A model generated the notes under the pieces. The model made no database searches and was not told the origin of the DNA. It worked only from the letters and a program-made list of their open reading frames with translations. Below are positions 1 through 12,100 of a stretch of 64,000 nucleotides of DNA, piece by piece. Position 1 is the stretch's first letter. Each line of letters begins with the position of its first letter. The position numbers and the translations under genes are program-made. This DNA comes from Plumapathes pennacea (lineage: Eukaryota; Cnidaria; Anthozoa; Antipatharia; Myriopathidae): the NCBI GenBank assembly GCA_964036295.1, contig OZ038462.1:15717264-15781263 (forward strand), read 5' to 3'.

Positions 1-2860
1 TATAAGCACAGTTAATTGTGGTTTCAGTAACATTTTAAGGGTTACCCATGGTTACCCATCTTTGAAATGTAAGAAGAAATGCGACAAAAATTGTGTAACT
101 ACATGTTTGCAATATAAAGCGTCACCAAGGCGTAATATGGCATTTGTTTACTTTGGGAATTGCAATATTTTATTTACCATCCACCCTTTCTAGTTTAAGC
201 ACAGTTAAGTGTGGTTTTAGTAAAATTTAAAGGGTTACCCATGGTTATCCATCTTTGAAAGTTAAGAAAAATGCGACAAAATTGTGTAACATGTTTCCAA
301 TATGAGGCGTCTTCAAGGCGTGATCTGGCGTTTGTTTACTTTGGGAATTGTAATATTTTAGTTATCAGCCACTCTTTCTTAATTTAAGCAGAGTTAATTG
401 TGGTTTCAGTAACATTTTAAGGGTTACCCATGGTTACCCATCTTTGAAATGTAAAAAAAGCGCGACAAAAATTGTGTAACTACATGTTTCCAATAAGAGG
501 TGTCACAAAGACGTGATGTGGCGTTTGTTTACTGTGGGAATTGTAATAGTTAATTTATCAGGCACTCTTTCTGATTATAAGCAGAGTTAATTGTGGTTTC
601 AGTAACATTTTAAGGGTTACCCATGGTTACTCATCTTTGAAACTTAAGAAAAATGCAACATAAATTGTGTAACTATATGTTTCCAGTATGAGGCGTCACC
701 AAGGCGTCACCAATGCGTTTGTTACTTTGGGAATTGTAATATTTTAATTACCAGCCACTCTTTGTTAATATAAGCACAGTTAATTGTGGTTTCAGTAACA
801 TTTTAAGGGTTACCCATGGTTACCCATCTTTGAAATGTAAGAAGAAATGCGACAAAAATTGTGTAACTACATGTTTGCAATATAAAGGGTCACCAAGGCG
901 TAATATGGCATTTGTTTACTTTGGGAATTGCAATATTTTAATTACCATCACCCTTTCTAGTTTAAGCACAGTTAAGTGTGGTTTTAGTAAAATTTAAAGG
1001 GTTACCCATGGTTATCCATCTTTGAAAGTTAAGAAAAATGCGACAAAATTGTGTAACTACATGTTTCCAATATGAGGCGTCATCAAGGCGTGATCTGGCG
1101 TTTGTTTACTGTGGGAATTGTAATATTTTCGTTATCAGCCACTCTTTCTTAATTTAAGCAGAGTTAATTTTGGTTTCAGTAACGTTTTAAGGGTTACCCA
1201 TGGTTATATATCTATGAAACAAAAAATGTGTAACTATATGTTTTCAATTTGAGGTGTCACCAAAGCTTTATGTGGCATTTGTTTACTTTAGGAACTGTAA
1301 TATTTTATTTATCAACCACTCTTTCTTATTATAAGCACAGTTAATTATGGTTTCAGTAACATTTTGAGGGTTACCCATGGTTACCCATCTTTGGAACCTA
1401 AGAAAACCGTAAAAAAAAAAAAGTATAACTACATGTTTCCAATGAGAGGTGTCACCAAGACGTGATGAGGCGTTTGTTTACTGTGGGAATTGCAATATTT
1501 TATTTATCAGCTACTCTTTCTTATTATAAGCAGAGTTAATTGTGGTTTCTGTAACATTTTATGGGTTACCCATGGTTACCCATCTTTGAAACTTAAGAAA
1601 AAAGCAACAAAAATTGTGTAACTACATGTTTCCAATAAGAGGTGTCACAAAGACATGATGTGGCGTTTGTTTACTGTGGGAATTGTAATAGTTAATTTAT
1701 CAGGCACTCTTTCTTACTATAAGCAGAGTTAATTGTGGTTTCAGTAACATTTTAAGGGTTACCCATGGTTACTCATCTTCAGAAACTTAAAAAAAATGCA
1801 ACATAAATTGTGTAACTATATGTTTCCAATTTGAGGCGTCACCAAGGCGTGATGTGGCGTTTGTTTACTTTGGGAATTGTAATATTTTAATTACCAGCCA
1901 CTCTTTGTTAATATAAGCACAGTTAATTGTGGTTTCAGCAACATTTTAAGGGTTACCCATGGTTACCCATCTTTGAAATGTAAGAAAAAATGCGACAAAA
2001 ATTGTGTAACTACATGTTTCCAGTAAGAGGTGTCACAAAGACGTGATGTGGCGTTTGTTTACTGTGGGAATTGTAATAGTTAATTTATCAGGCACTCTTT
2101 CTGATTATAAGCAGAGTTAATTGTGGTTTCAGTAACATTTTAAGGGTTACCCATGGTTACCCATCTTTGAAACTTAAGAAAAAGGGGAAAAAAATTGTGT
2201 AACTTGAGGCATCACCAAGGCGTGATGTGGCGTTTGCTTTCTGTGGGAATTGTAATATTTTAATTGCCAGCCACTCTTTTTTAAGATAAGCACAGTTAAC
2301 TGTAGTTTTATTAACATTTTAAGGGTTACACATGGTTACCCATCTTTGAAACTTAAGAAAAATGCAACAAAAATTATGTAACTACATGTTTTCAATTTGA
2401 GGCGTCACGAAGGCATGATTGGACGTTTGTTTAAACCACTCTTTGTTAATATAAGGACATGTAACCGTGGTTTTGCTATCATTTTAAGGATTACCTATGG
2501 TTATTTATCTTGGAAACTTGTTACAAAAAATGCGTTACCACATTTTTTCATTATTGGACGTCACCAAGGCGTGATGTGGTGTTCTTTTACTGTTGGAATT
2601 GTTATATTTTAATTACAAGTCACTCTATGTTAATATAAGCACAATTAACTGTAGTTTCAAGTTTTAATATTTGAAGGGTTACCTCTGGTTAACCATCTAA
2701 TGAACGAAATAAAATTTTAAACAAAATTTTTGTAACTTCATACTTCTAATATAAAGCGTCACCATGACGTAATGTGGCGTTTATTTACTGTGCGGATAGT
2801 TATGTTCTATTTACAAACCCCTCTTTGTTAATATAAGCACTGTTAACTGAAAATAGAAGG
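1..2860. repeat. Satellite array, about 192 bp monomer, 15 copies
   Basis: A unit containing GGGTTACCCATGGTTACCC recurs at 39, 232, 421, 614, 807, 999, 1191, 1368, 1563, 1756, 1950, 2144, 2323, 2488 (diverged) and 2676 (diverged). Spacing is mostly 192-195 bp. Each unit also carries a conserved GTCACCAAGGCGTGATGTGG block and a TTTGTTTACTGTGGGAATTG block. Copies decay toward the right end. Blocks of two monomers are duplicated: about 1-390 and 770-1160 are nearly identical, and the 480-600 segment recurs around 1640 and 2015. No open frame of any length is conserved between copies. It sits just left of a dynein exon, so it is probably inside an intron of that gene. Confidence 0.95.
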
Positions 2861-3040
2861 TGGTTCATTTGATCGCAATATACTCTGTGTGTCGCCTTTA
2901 ACTCTTGTTAGATAGTAATGGTGATGATCCCTGAAGAAGAAGTGACGCCGGCGAAATAGTATCTCTACAAATTGTCTTGCTTTAGCAAAATTGCATAATG
3001 ATAAAACATTACCCTAACAGTATTTTCTTGTGATACACAG

Positions 3041-5891
3041 CTGCTACGTCAGGTTCTTGACGAGCATGTCCTTTTTAACACCAAGAAGCCTTTTGATCGC
3101 CGGCTGCTTGAAGGGGTGGTAGTCACTACTGCTATGAGTGTACACGCCGAACCCATAACCAGTGGACAATCACAGCGGATTCCTGAGCGACTTAAGGTGC
3201 GTAGAATGGCACAATTCATTTTTGTTAGACTTTGTTCTGGAGACAGCTTGTGGATAGTATTAACAATTTCCAAAAGGATAGGACTGTAGAAATCTTCAGG
3301 GAAACTCCTTGATTTTGACTTTGTTTTCTCTTGTTCTCGTACGAAGCGTCACTTTGCTGTGTTCAGACTGCCTGCACCTAGCGATGAATCTCTTTTCACG
3401 ATCGTGACGTCAGTTTTAGAGGTAAGTACCCTCCTTGTGTAAACACAGGTCACGTGAATGTTGTTGTCATTTAAGCAATATTTATTCCTTGCATTTGTTC
3501 CAGTTTATCTAGGGATCTTTTGTGATGTAATTAAGCATTACAGGGTTTATGCAAAGACAAGTATAGGACACATACAAGCACTAAATTAAACTCTGGGGTA
3601 CACGACCAAAAGTACATAGATAAATGAAAATAACAAGCATGAATAAAAAGTACGAAGTTTGTATGGGTAATATTATGAGTGCAAAATTTGGCACAATTTT
3701 CAAAGTTGGAACTTAAAGAAAGTTATCTCATTTTAAGCGCACGCACTAATGTCGCGGTTGACAACTTGTTTCCGTACACTGGAATATAACTCTTGTTGAA
3801 TAAAGTCGGGGAAAAGCAACAGAAAATACAGGAAGCTAAACAAATGATTGGTTGCTATGGTAACATTAAGTTGCTTTCAGCCAATCAGATTGCAGAAATT
3901 CGTATAGTCATATGACAAATGAAGTAGAACGATTGGTTTCAAGTATGTATATGACTGCTTACTCTTATATAAAATGAACTTTCGTGGTCACTACTTGAGC
4001 TGATCTCTATTAGTTGTAAGCTTGCAGGAAATATAGGTAGCTATGTACATCTTGTACCTCGTTCATACCAATGCTTAAACCTGTTTAAAAGGTGTTTAAT
4101 GAAACTGGTTTAGTTAGGTCGGCCGTTCACAATGCGCGCACGGCAAAACTAAACTAGTTTAAAACCCGTCCAACTAAACAACCTGTGCGAGGTGGTGTAA
4201 AATGTTGTGTAATTAACACAATATCAAAACAGGTTTTAGAAAATGCAGTCTGGTAAACTTGGTTTAATTAAACAGGTTCAGCTGGTGTGCATAGGGTTAT
4301 AGTTAAGAATTGTGAAAAGCGCAATTTCGTTAGAAAACAAAGGCAAGTTTATCTAATCACATAGCTTTTACCATTAACGAGTCTATCTGCACTTATCAGG
4401 CTAACATGGCTCAAAATCAAGGCATGGGGCTGCCTCAAGAGTTTCACGAACAAATTGTGAATTCCTCGTGCCAACTGCTCACTCGACTGCGCGATGTCCT
4501 GCGCCCCTCACCCACCCCCGGACGGTGTCACTACCAGTTCAACTTGAGGGACATAACCAGAGTCTTTCAGGTATAGAAAAGCGGCTCACACGTGGGACAA
4601 TACACTAAGACAGTAGGGTTTATAGTTTGTGGATGCGTAATGCTTAGTGCTTCCGCTATTCATACGACGGGTCCGGGTTCAATACCGGCGCTAGCACACA
4701 GAATACAAATGAATTGATATGTAAAAACGTGGCTATTTACTTCGTGGTTCGGATTGCCATGTAAAACGATGGCCCAGTGCCGACGCAAAATAGGAACCGA
4801 GGACGCTAACACTGGCAGTAACTACGTCATTACCAGAAGACAGATACAGCATGAAATCTCGACTAAAATCGCAAAAAATACATTGACACAAGTAGCAAGC
4901 CAAGGGAACTTTACCAAGCACTGGCAGCTCCTGCACTGTTGTATAGCAATAACGTTGGTTGTTCGAGGGATGCAAAGTGCGACTTTGTATCATATAACAA
5001 ACTAAAATTGAACGCTTGTTTTCATGACAGGGTCTGAAGAGTTGTTCTGAGGAGATGAGAGCTGATGAAGATTACATGGTTTCACTGTGGCAACACGAGG
5101 TTACCAGGGTGGTGAAGGATCGTTTGTGCCGCTCGGTTGACATTAAATGGTTTGAGAAAACCCTGAAAGCCATTTTAAAGGAGGTGAGAATCTCATCAAA
5201 GTTCAACCATGAATAGATCACATAAGCGTTTTGCTTTTGTTCGTGATTGGTCAAAAATGTTGCACTTGCTTTGGACCAATCCGAAAGCGTGGCAAACACA
5301 CACACACACACGAGTGATTTCGCGGACAGCCGTTTGAAAAGCGTTCCAAGGTATACAAAACGACCAAGACGCAGGGAAAGCACAGGCAAATAAAAGCAAG
5401 AAAGAGGCTACAAGGAATCAAGTTGTGAGGGCGTTTTCTGGCTCTTCAAAGAAAAACTAGCCGCATATTCATTTGGGATGAAAGTGTTTTCTTGCAGCCT
5501 TTTGATTGGCGCTTTAATTTACTTTGGCATTGGTTTTAGAGAATGAGTCGAAAAATTCTATTTAATAGGGTCAGTTTCCTTTCTTCGTGATGCTTCTTGA
5601 GGCACCAAATCACAGACAACAAAGCACTGTACTCTGCTCTGTGCGGTGATTAGTTTGATAATATACTTCAGACCAAGAGATAAGAATCCCTAAGCTGAGA
5701 AACGCATTTATTTGTACCCGCAAATATCCGCTAAATACGGCAGCACTTTTTCGGACGTCTTAGTGTTTTTTGACGCCCTTAACAACTATCCTGTTATAGA
5801 TACGGATTTTTTTTTCGAAACCTTTAACATTAACTTTAAAATGCGCGCAGTTTTTGTATTTCCTTAGTACGGCAGGCTCTTTTTTTTCTTT

Positions 5892-5924
<33 letters not shown>

Positions 5925-6102
5925 GTCTGTCCAAATGCCGCGCAGTGCCATTATTTGTCATAGCTGATATTTCCTTTCTATCGTTTTGCAGAATTTCCCG
6001 GAAATCCCAGCCAACTCTCCATCTCCTCTTTTTATCACGTTTTCCTTGGAGACGGGACTCTACTCACAGCGGCCTGTAACCCAAGGTCGAAACGTTCCAA
6101 AG
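3041..6102 (+). CDS. DNHD1: DNHD1-like exons 1-5: end of AAA3
   Basis: Residues 1-222 of the reconstructed fragment. Exon 2 (3347-3421) encodes RHFAVFRLPAPSDESLFTIV, the dynein AAA3 segment usually written RHFxVxxxPxPSxxxLxxIF. Exon 3 (4400-4570) encodes HYQFNLRDITRVFQG, the near-invariant AAA3 signature of heavy chains. Exons 4 and 5 (5031-5183, 5992-6102) carry the helical segment with W-x-H-E-x-x-R-V-x-x-D-R-L, where family members have WxHExxRVxxDRL. All exon joins are phase 0. The Walker A and B motifs of AAA3 would be upstream of the window and cannot be judged. Confidence 0.9.
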
Positions 6103-9100
6103 GTGAAATGCCGTCTTCACAAATACGTTAATTGATCAGTTAAGAGGTTTAGTTTGTAATGCCAGTGGGAAAATATTGTCGAGAGCTCTTGCGCAGTTCT
6201 TGGTTAGTTTCTTGGTTTTCAAGCAAGAAGCACTATTTGTGTGATATATTTTGATTTCTATGTATGAGTAACACGGAAAATAGTCAAGAAGCGAAAGGGA
6301 AGATGCGAGTCTTTGTGCGTTATCATTGCAAAAAAGAGATAGTAGAAATATTTGTCCTCCTGTTTCTTGGAGAGTTTTGTGAATTACCTTTCGGTGTTAC
6401 AGTGAAAGATGCTTGGCAACAAGATCTTTAAGGAAATGGCGAAAAAGTCTCAATTACAAACAAGTTGTGTTGGTACAAGAATTGTTTTGTTTTACCGTGA
6501 TCTTTACTCAAAGTTGACAGGGGAAACCCTCTTAACTATTTTGTTAAACATCAATACGTACATTTTGTTTAAATTATCTCGGCCGTAATCCCCGCTTCTG
6601 GATAGTGATATACACCCTCCCCCCCCGTTATAAATCCTCTCAAACACTATTCCTACTATTGTTTCCGTTATGTAGCGTAAAATGATTGGGGTTGTTTTAA
6701 TCATCCATTCCTTGATGTTCTCTTTAGTCAACACTGCAAGCCATAAACGATATCAGCGAGGTATCACCATGTCTGCAAAGCTTCTTGAGAAGATACAATG
6801 ACGAGTTTAGTGGCGAGGCAATCGACCTCATGGTTTCAAGTCACGTGATGTACCACGTGGTGCGGTTGCACCGTATCTTGAGCTTTAAGAACAGGTAAGT
6901 ACAATGTGCTACTTCAGTCTCTTTAATTTATCTCTCCTTACCTCGTCTTTGTTACCTACGATTGATCTCTTTAAATTGTGTACTTTATTCGAGGTTCATT
7001 TGTTGCACTTTTTTGATAACAGATTTGGCCCGTGAAACAGATTCGTGAAACTTCGAGCCATAGAAATATGTATTTTGTTTGTTACTCCTTGGAACTTCTT
7101 ACAACCACACATGCCCGACAGTTTCTTCAGGCTGTTGTGTTATTTCAGTGGAAATGCTCTGAGCTTAAACGTTGTTCTGTTCTTTTATCAGAGGAAACGC
7201 ACTTGTGGTGGGTTCTATTGGCACGCACCTGACGCTGCTGGCGTCGCTGGCTCTGTACATGTTGGATTATCCTATCCATCCTGTTGATTGCTCCTACCCC
7301 AACACATTCCTAGATGGACTCAGATCTGCTGTGAGACAGGCTGGCTGTGATGGCAAGACTACGACTGTACTATTCACAGTAAGCACACCGTTCTTCTGCT
7401 GTCTTATTCCCACCCCAGTCAAAGTAGCCAGGAACCAATTCAATAAAGCATTTACAAGCATATTTTACAAGTCGGACCAATTTCCCCACTCGCTGAAGCA
7501 CACTTTAATCCAATACAATGGCCAAATACTATTGTGGTTATGCACTGGGGACCTGTATCTGCAATATTGTACAGACTTTGCTGGAGTAGAGTCCGTTTAG
7601 TGGTGTTTGAATAATGGTCCAACTTGTAAAATACACGTGTAAATGTTTATTGAATTGGCACCAGGATGTGGACAAAGTTTAAGACAAATCTTGTAACCCA
7701 AGTAGTTATTACAGAACTACGGCTGTACTTTTCGCAGTACGCATCCTGTCCTTTTGCTCTCATACTTACAACCTAGTAAAAAAGACCTAGGAAACCTAAA
7801 ATTGAAGAAAAACCTCTTAACTTAGCTTTTCAACTTATAGCATCCGATAAGTACGGTGAAATATGGTGAGGGGGATGTTAAGTTGAAATTCGTGGTTTGT
7901 TTGTTTGTTTGTTTTTGAACAACAGCAACACTGACTGAAGTTTGTGCAGATTTACTATGCTCGAATGTTCTGCTTTTAAAATTACAACCCCACCTAAAGT
8001 CATTATTTGTAGTTACCTAGGATATGCGTTCCATTTTTAGTTATAAAAATTATTGTTCCTTGTGTTTCAATTGCGAATCTTTGTTACTACTTGTTGTTTA
8101 CTTGTAGGAATCAGATCTCCGTGACGATATGTACCTGGACGCTCTCAACAGCTTACTGGTCAGCGGCGAATACCCACCACTGTTTTCAGAAGATGAGTTG
8201 GACAGCTTACTTCAGGTAACATTTATTATTATATGACTGTGACGTAGTTTTACCATATAAGGTTGCAACAGAGTGCCGGTACGGGAGCGTATTACACACT
8301 TCAAATCCGTATTACACTGTAGAAAACCGGTTTGACCGGTTTAGACGCGCGCGTATCACAAATGAATCAAAACTTTTTCTGAGTGCAAGGTAAAACGGTG
8401 CAACGAAAGTCTATGACTTTTCAGATACAAGACCCTTCCATCGAAAGAAACTGTTACTGGATAATTTGTCAAGGAAGAGAAAGCACAGTTCAGTTGGTGG
8501 AAAGCGAACAATCGCCATGGACAAACGGCAGTTCTGACTCCGTAAAGTTTTCCGCACGATGCCGTCACTGTAAACACTGCAAAATGATTTTCGCCGTGTA
8601 CGAACACTGTTTTGAGTGGTTCCTTTGTTGGAAGGGGTCTTAAACTTTCTACAGCCAGGCAGGAAATCGGTGAGTTGTTAATAATCTATAACTTGACAAC
8701 GTGTCGGCGGTAAAAATCCTAGTTGTGTTATGAAAGTTTCAGATTCTTCAACGTACACATTCGCTGGCTCTGTTCTTGTGTTTATCCCTTAACTACTGCG
8801 AGAAAATAAAAACCCTGTTTTGAGTACAAAGCTGCTTGCTATTGAAGAACAAAAATGGTTAAAGTTTAAGCGAAGTGATCGATTTCAACCGCTCGAAGCA
8901 CGTTTGTTCGCTCAATATTTATTCTGTCGAAGCAAGCATTTTCGTCTTCAGCGCATTTATCTCAGCACATTTAACCTGAATTGAACTTCGATCATTTGGT
9001 GGCATAACTTCTTTAATTTTCTCTGTCAAGATTTTTAAATCGATGACCGGATTGGAAGCTGTAAGTGAATCTTTGTGTAAATGAGTGTGCGTACATTTTG

Positions 9101-12100
9101 CCTGGGATTGAATGAAAACAGTTTTGCTCGAAGTCTCTGTTTTATGTTTGCTGAAATATATTTTATATAAAGGTAAAACTACGTCACAGTCATATAATAA
9201 ATCACTCATTCGATGGTTTAGCGCGTAATACGGGCCGGCATTTTACTCGTTACTCGCATTTTTCCTCGCCCCGCGGCGGGGCTCGGAAAAATACGAGCAA
9301 CTCGTAAAATACCGGCCCGTATTACGCGCTAAACCATCGAATAAGATGTATATATACCATACAATTAATATACCGTTCTCACTCATGTATTAGCCGCACC
9401 CCGACTATACTGTATGAGTTTGAAGAGTAGGAATAGACTTTTGTCCGTTTCAAACCATGGTGATAAATAGTTTTCTGTATGGGCCGTGTTAGCAAGCAAT
9501 TTTTATTTATTTTTGATTTGATTTTTCTGTTAGGCAAAGGGTTAGGATTGGGTTTCGGGTTTTGTTTAGAGCAATTTATTATTTAGATCGCGAGATACGA
9601 AATAAAAATAGATGTTCACATTTTAAAAACTTTTTTAATGGCGGGATAAATCGTCACATCTAAAATAAGCAATAGCAAAAAAAACCATACTGTGAGTTGA
9701 GCAAGCCATGTCATACAATAAAGTGCAATTAAAGTACCATCATGTTGAAAATCCTAATTTATGAAGGTTTTTATGTCAGCCTTTTTCGTTATTGTCCCTT
9801 AAGCTCATCTTCCATGTAAAACCTTGGACAACAACAACAACAACAACAACAACAACACTTTAGACCCATTAGTACTTCGGTCTATGACTAACACTCGTTA
9901 AACAAGCTTTGTTTTTTCCCAGTGGCTTGTTTCATTTTTCTGTTTTGACAATCTACAGAAAGACACCTTTGCTTTTCGTGTGACGTCATGGCGGCCATGT
10001 TGGATGAACTTACATAATATTGCTCATCAGCTTCTGTTGGTGTGACTCCAACATGGTCGCAGTATTTTACAACCCAAGTCTAAGCTAAGCGATATTGCAA
10101 TCTTCAATTTTGTTCCGCTGTTTTCAGGCCCTGATGCCTGCTATAAAGAAGAAGTTCTCTACTTTCCTGGCGGACCCTATGAAGTTCTTTGTCACACGCG
10201 TGAAGGCCAACCTCCACATCGTTGTTTGTCTACCACCCAGCCACAAGCTGCTCAGAATTGGATCCAGGTAAAACAGAAACCTGGCAAGATCTTGGATTTA
10301 ATTCTTAAGCTCGTTGACATAGCAGGGCTGGCGGGCTTATTGATCTATAATGAATTTTAGCTTCACCGTTCACGTGATCTGAACTTGGTAAACAAGGGCT
10401 GCCAGAATGGCGTACTCAAGCACTGCGTGCGCGAAAACAGTCGCATCTTTAAATAAACGATAATTTAGCAAAGACGCGATAAATTTTGTCCATTTTATGC
10501 TTGTGTGCCCCATTTTGGCGTCCGTTTACCCTTTTCAGACCACGTGACCGTAAACTGAATGGGTCCACTGCTGTTTTTATGAATTTGTACCACGTGGTCA
10601 AGGTTCTCTTAGGGTGGACACGTTTTGCCCACTATCGAAGGGACTAAATTCCGGTCCTTGTTTATACTTTTATGTGTTGGCCGGTAGGTCTGATATCCTA
10701 TGAACTGTTACTTTTCCAGCTTTTATCCGGGAATCCTGTACGGTTGTCAGATAAACTTTGTCAAAGACTGGCCTCAGTATGCGTTGGAAGGCGAAGCTAC
10801 ACACTATCTTGAACGGCATCAGGTTCTGGAAGGAGTGTCTGAACAAGCAAGGTATGTCAGCAAACCTTTCGTTTCCTGTGTTTCATTGCCATGTGTTGGC
10901 ATTTAGGGGTAACGGCTTACCACTCACTTGGACATGTTTTAGCAACCTAAGTTTTTTCAAAACTAATAATGACACGAGCAATATTTGAAAGAGGCCTGTG
11001 GTTTTTGATATTTTAACCTCAAAATTGTTGAATGATTCTTCGAGTGTAGTTTTTTTCAAAGAATCGACAGAAGGTGTTCATTGTTTAGCAAATTCTCCTG
11101 AGATGGAATATGGGAGCAAGCGCTTTGATGTATAGCGGTTAACTACCATCAAAGTATTGCAAATAAAAATTGGTCCCACCGTTTATACAGAGTCGGATCA
11201 CCTTGTACTAATTTTTAATTGCATTTCTTTCTTTTTTTTTTTTTTACTCAGAGTAAAAGTTGTGTCCACTCTTTCAACAATCCATGGTTATGTGCTAAGG
11301 GAGTGCCATCAAATCCCTTGGGCGGGCGACAAAGGTCAACAGCCTGGTACCGAACCTTTAGCGGAGCAAGAAGAAGACGATGAGCCCAGGTCAAAGTCCA
11401 TCATCCTGGAGCGGATAACTCAGAAACATCAAGGAGACCGCGAATCAGCCGTGGGAGACGTGTTTGTTGGACCGACTACGTACATCCATTTTATGCACTG
11501 CTTCAAATACATATTTAGGGACAAGCAGAAGGAAGCCAAGGAACGCGTCGAACAATTAATGTATGTTATGTAGGAACGGGTGTAAGAGAGAAAGTCTGCA
11601 ACGAAATGTGGCTGCTATATAGGGTTTTGAAACAATGCCTGGAGAGACAATGTAGCGTACGGTAGACTCGATGAGCAATATTTTTGTAGCAGTACGTCTA
11701 ACATTTGTATAGGCAATCATATGAGGGTGTCCAGTGCAATTATTTATTTGCACAACGAGTGAGGCTTGAAAATTGTAACGGCTCGTGCAATTTGGTACAA
11801 TTTTCAAACATCAAGAGTGGTGTAAATCATTAATTACAAGAGCAACTCATATGATTGCTTGTTTATTGTTGTGACTCAAAATTCAAACAAAATTCTCTCA
11901 TTTTAAGGGTGCGCGCTAATGTCACGGTTGACAACTTGTTTTCGGACACTTAAATCTAACTCTTATCAGATAAAGTGCTGGAAAAGCTACAGAAAGTACA
12001 GAAAACTAAAACAAAAATGATTTGTTGCTATGGTAACATTAATTGCACTCAGTGCAATTATGAATTTCAATTGCACTCAGTGCAAATCAACGATTACCTT

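Noticed and set aside
2397-2612. 71-codon open frame in the satellite array
   Set aside because: Not conserved between monomers; it opens only in a diverged copy.
1-2860. CRISPR-like regular spacing
   Set aside because: The whole 192 bp unit repeats, not short repeats with unique spacers, and the context is an animal genome.
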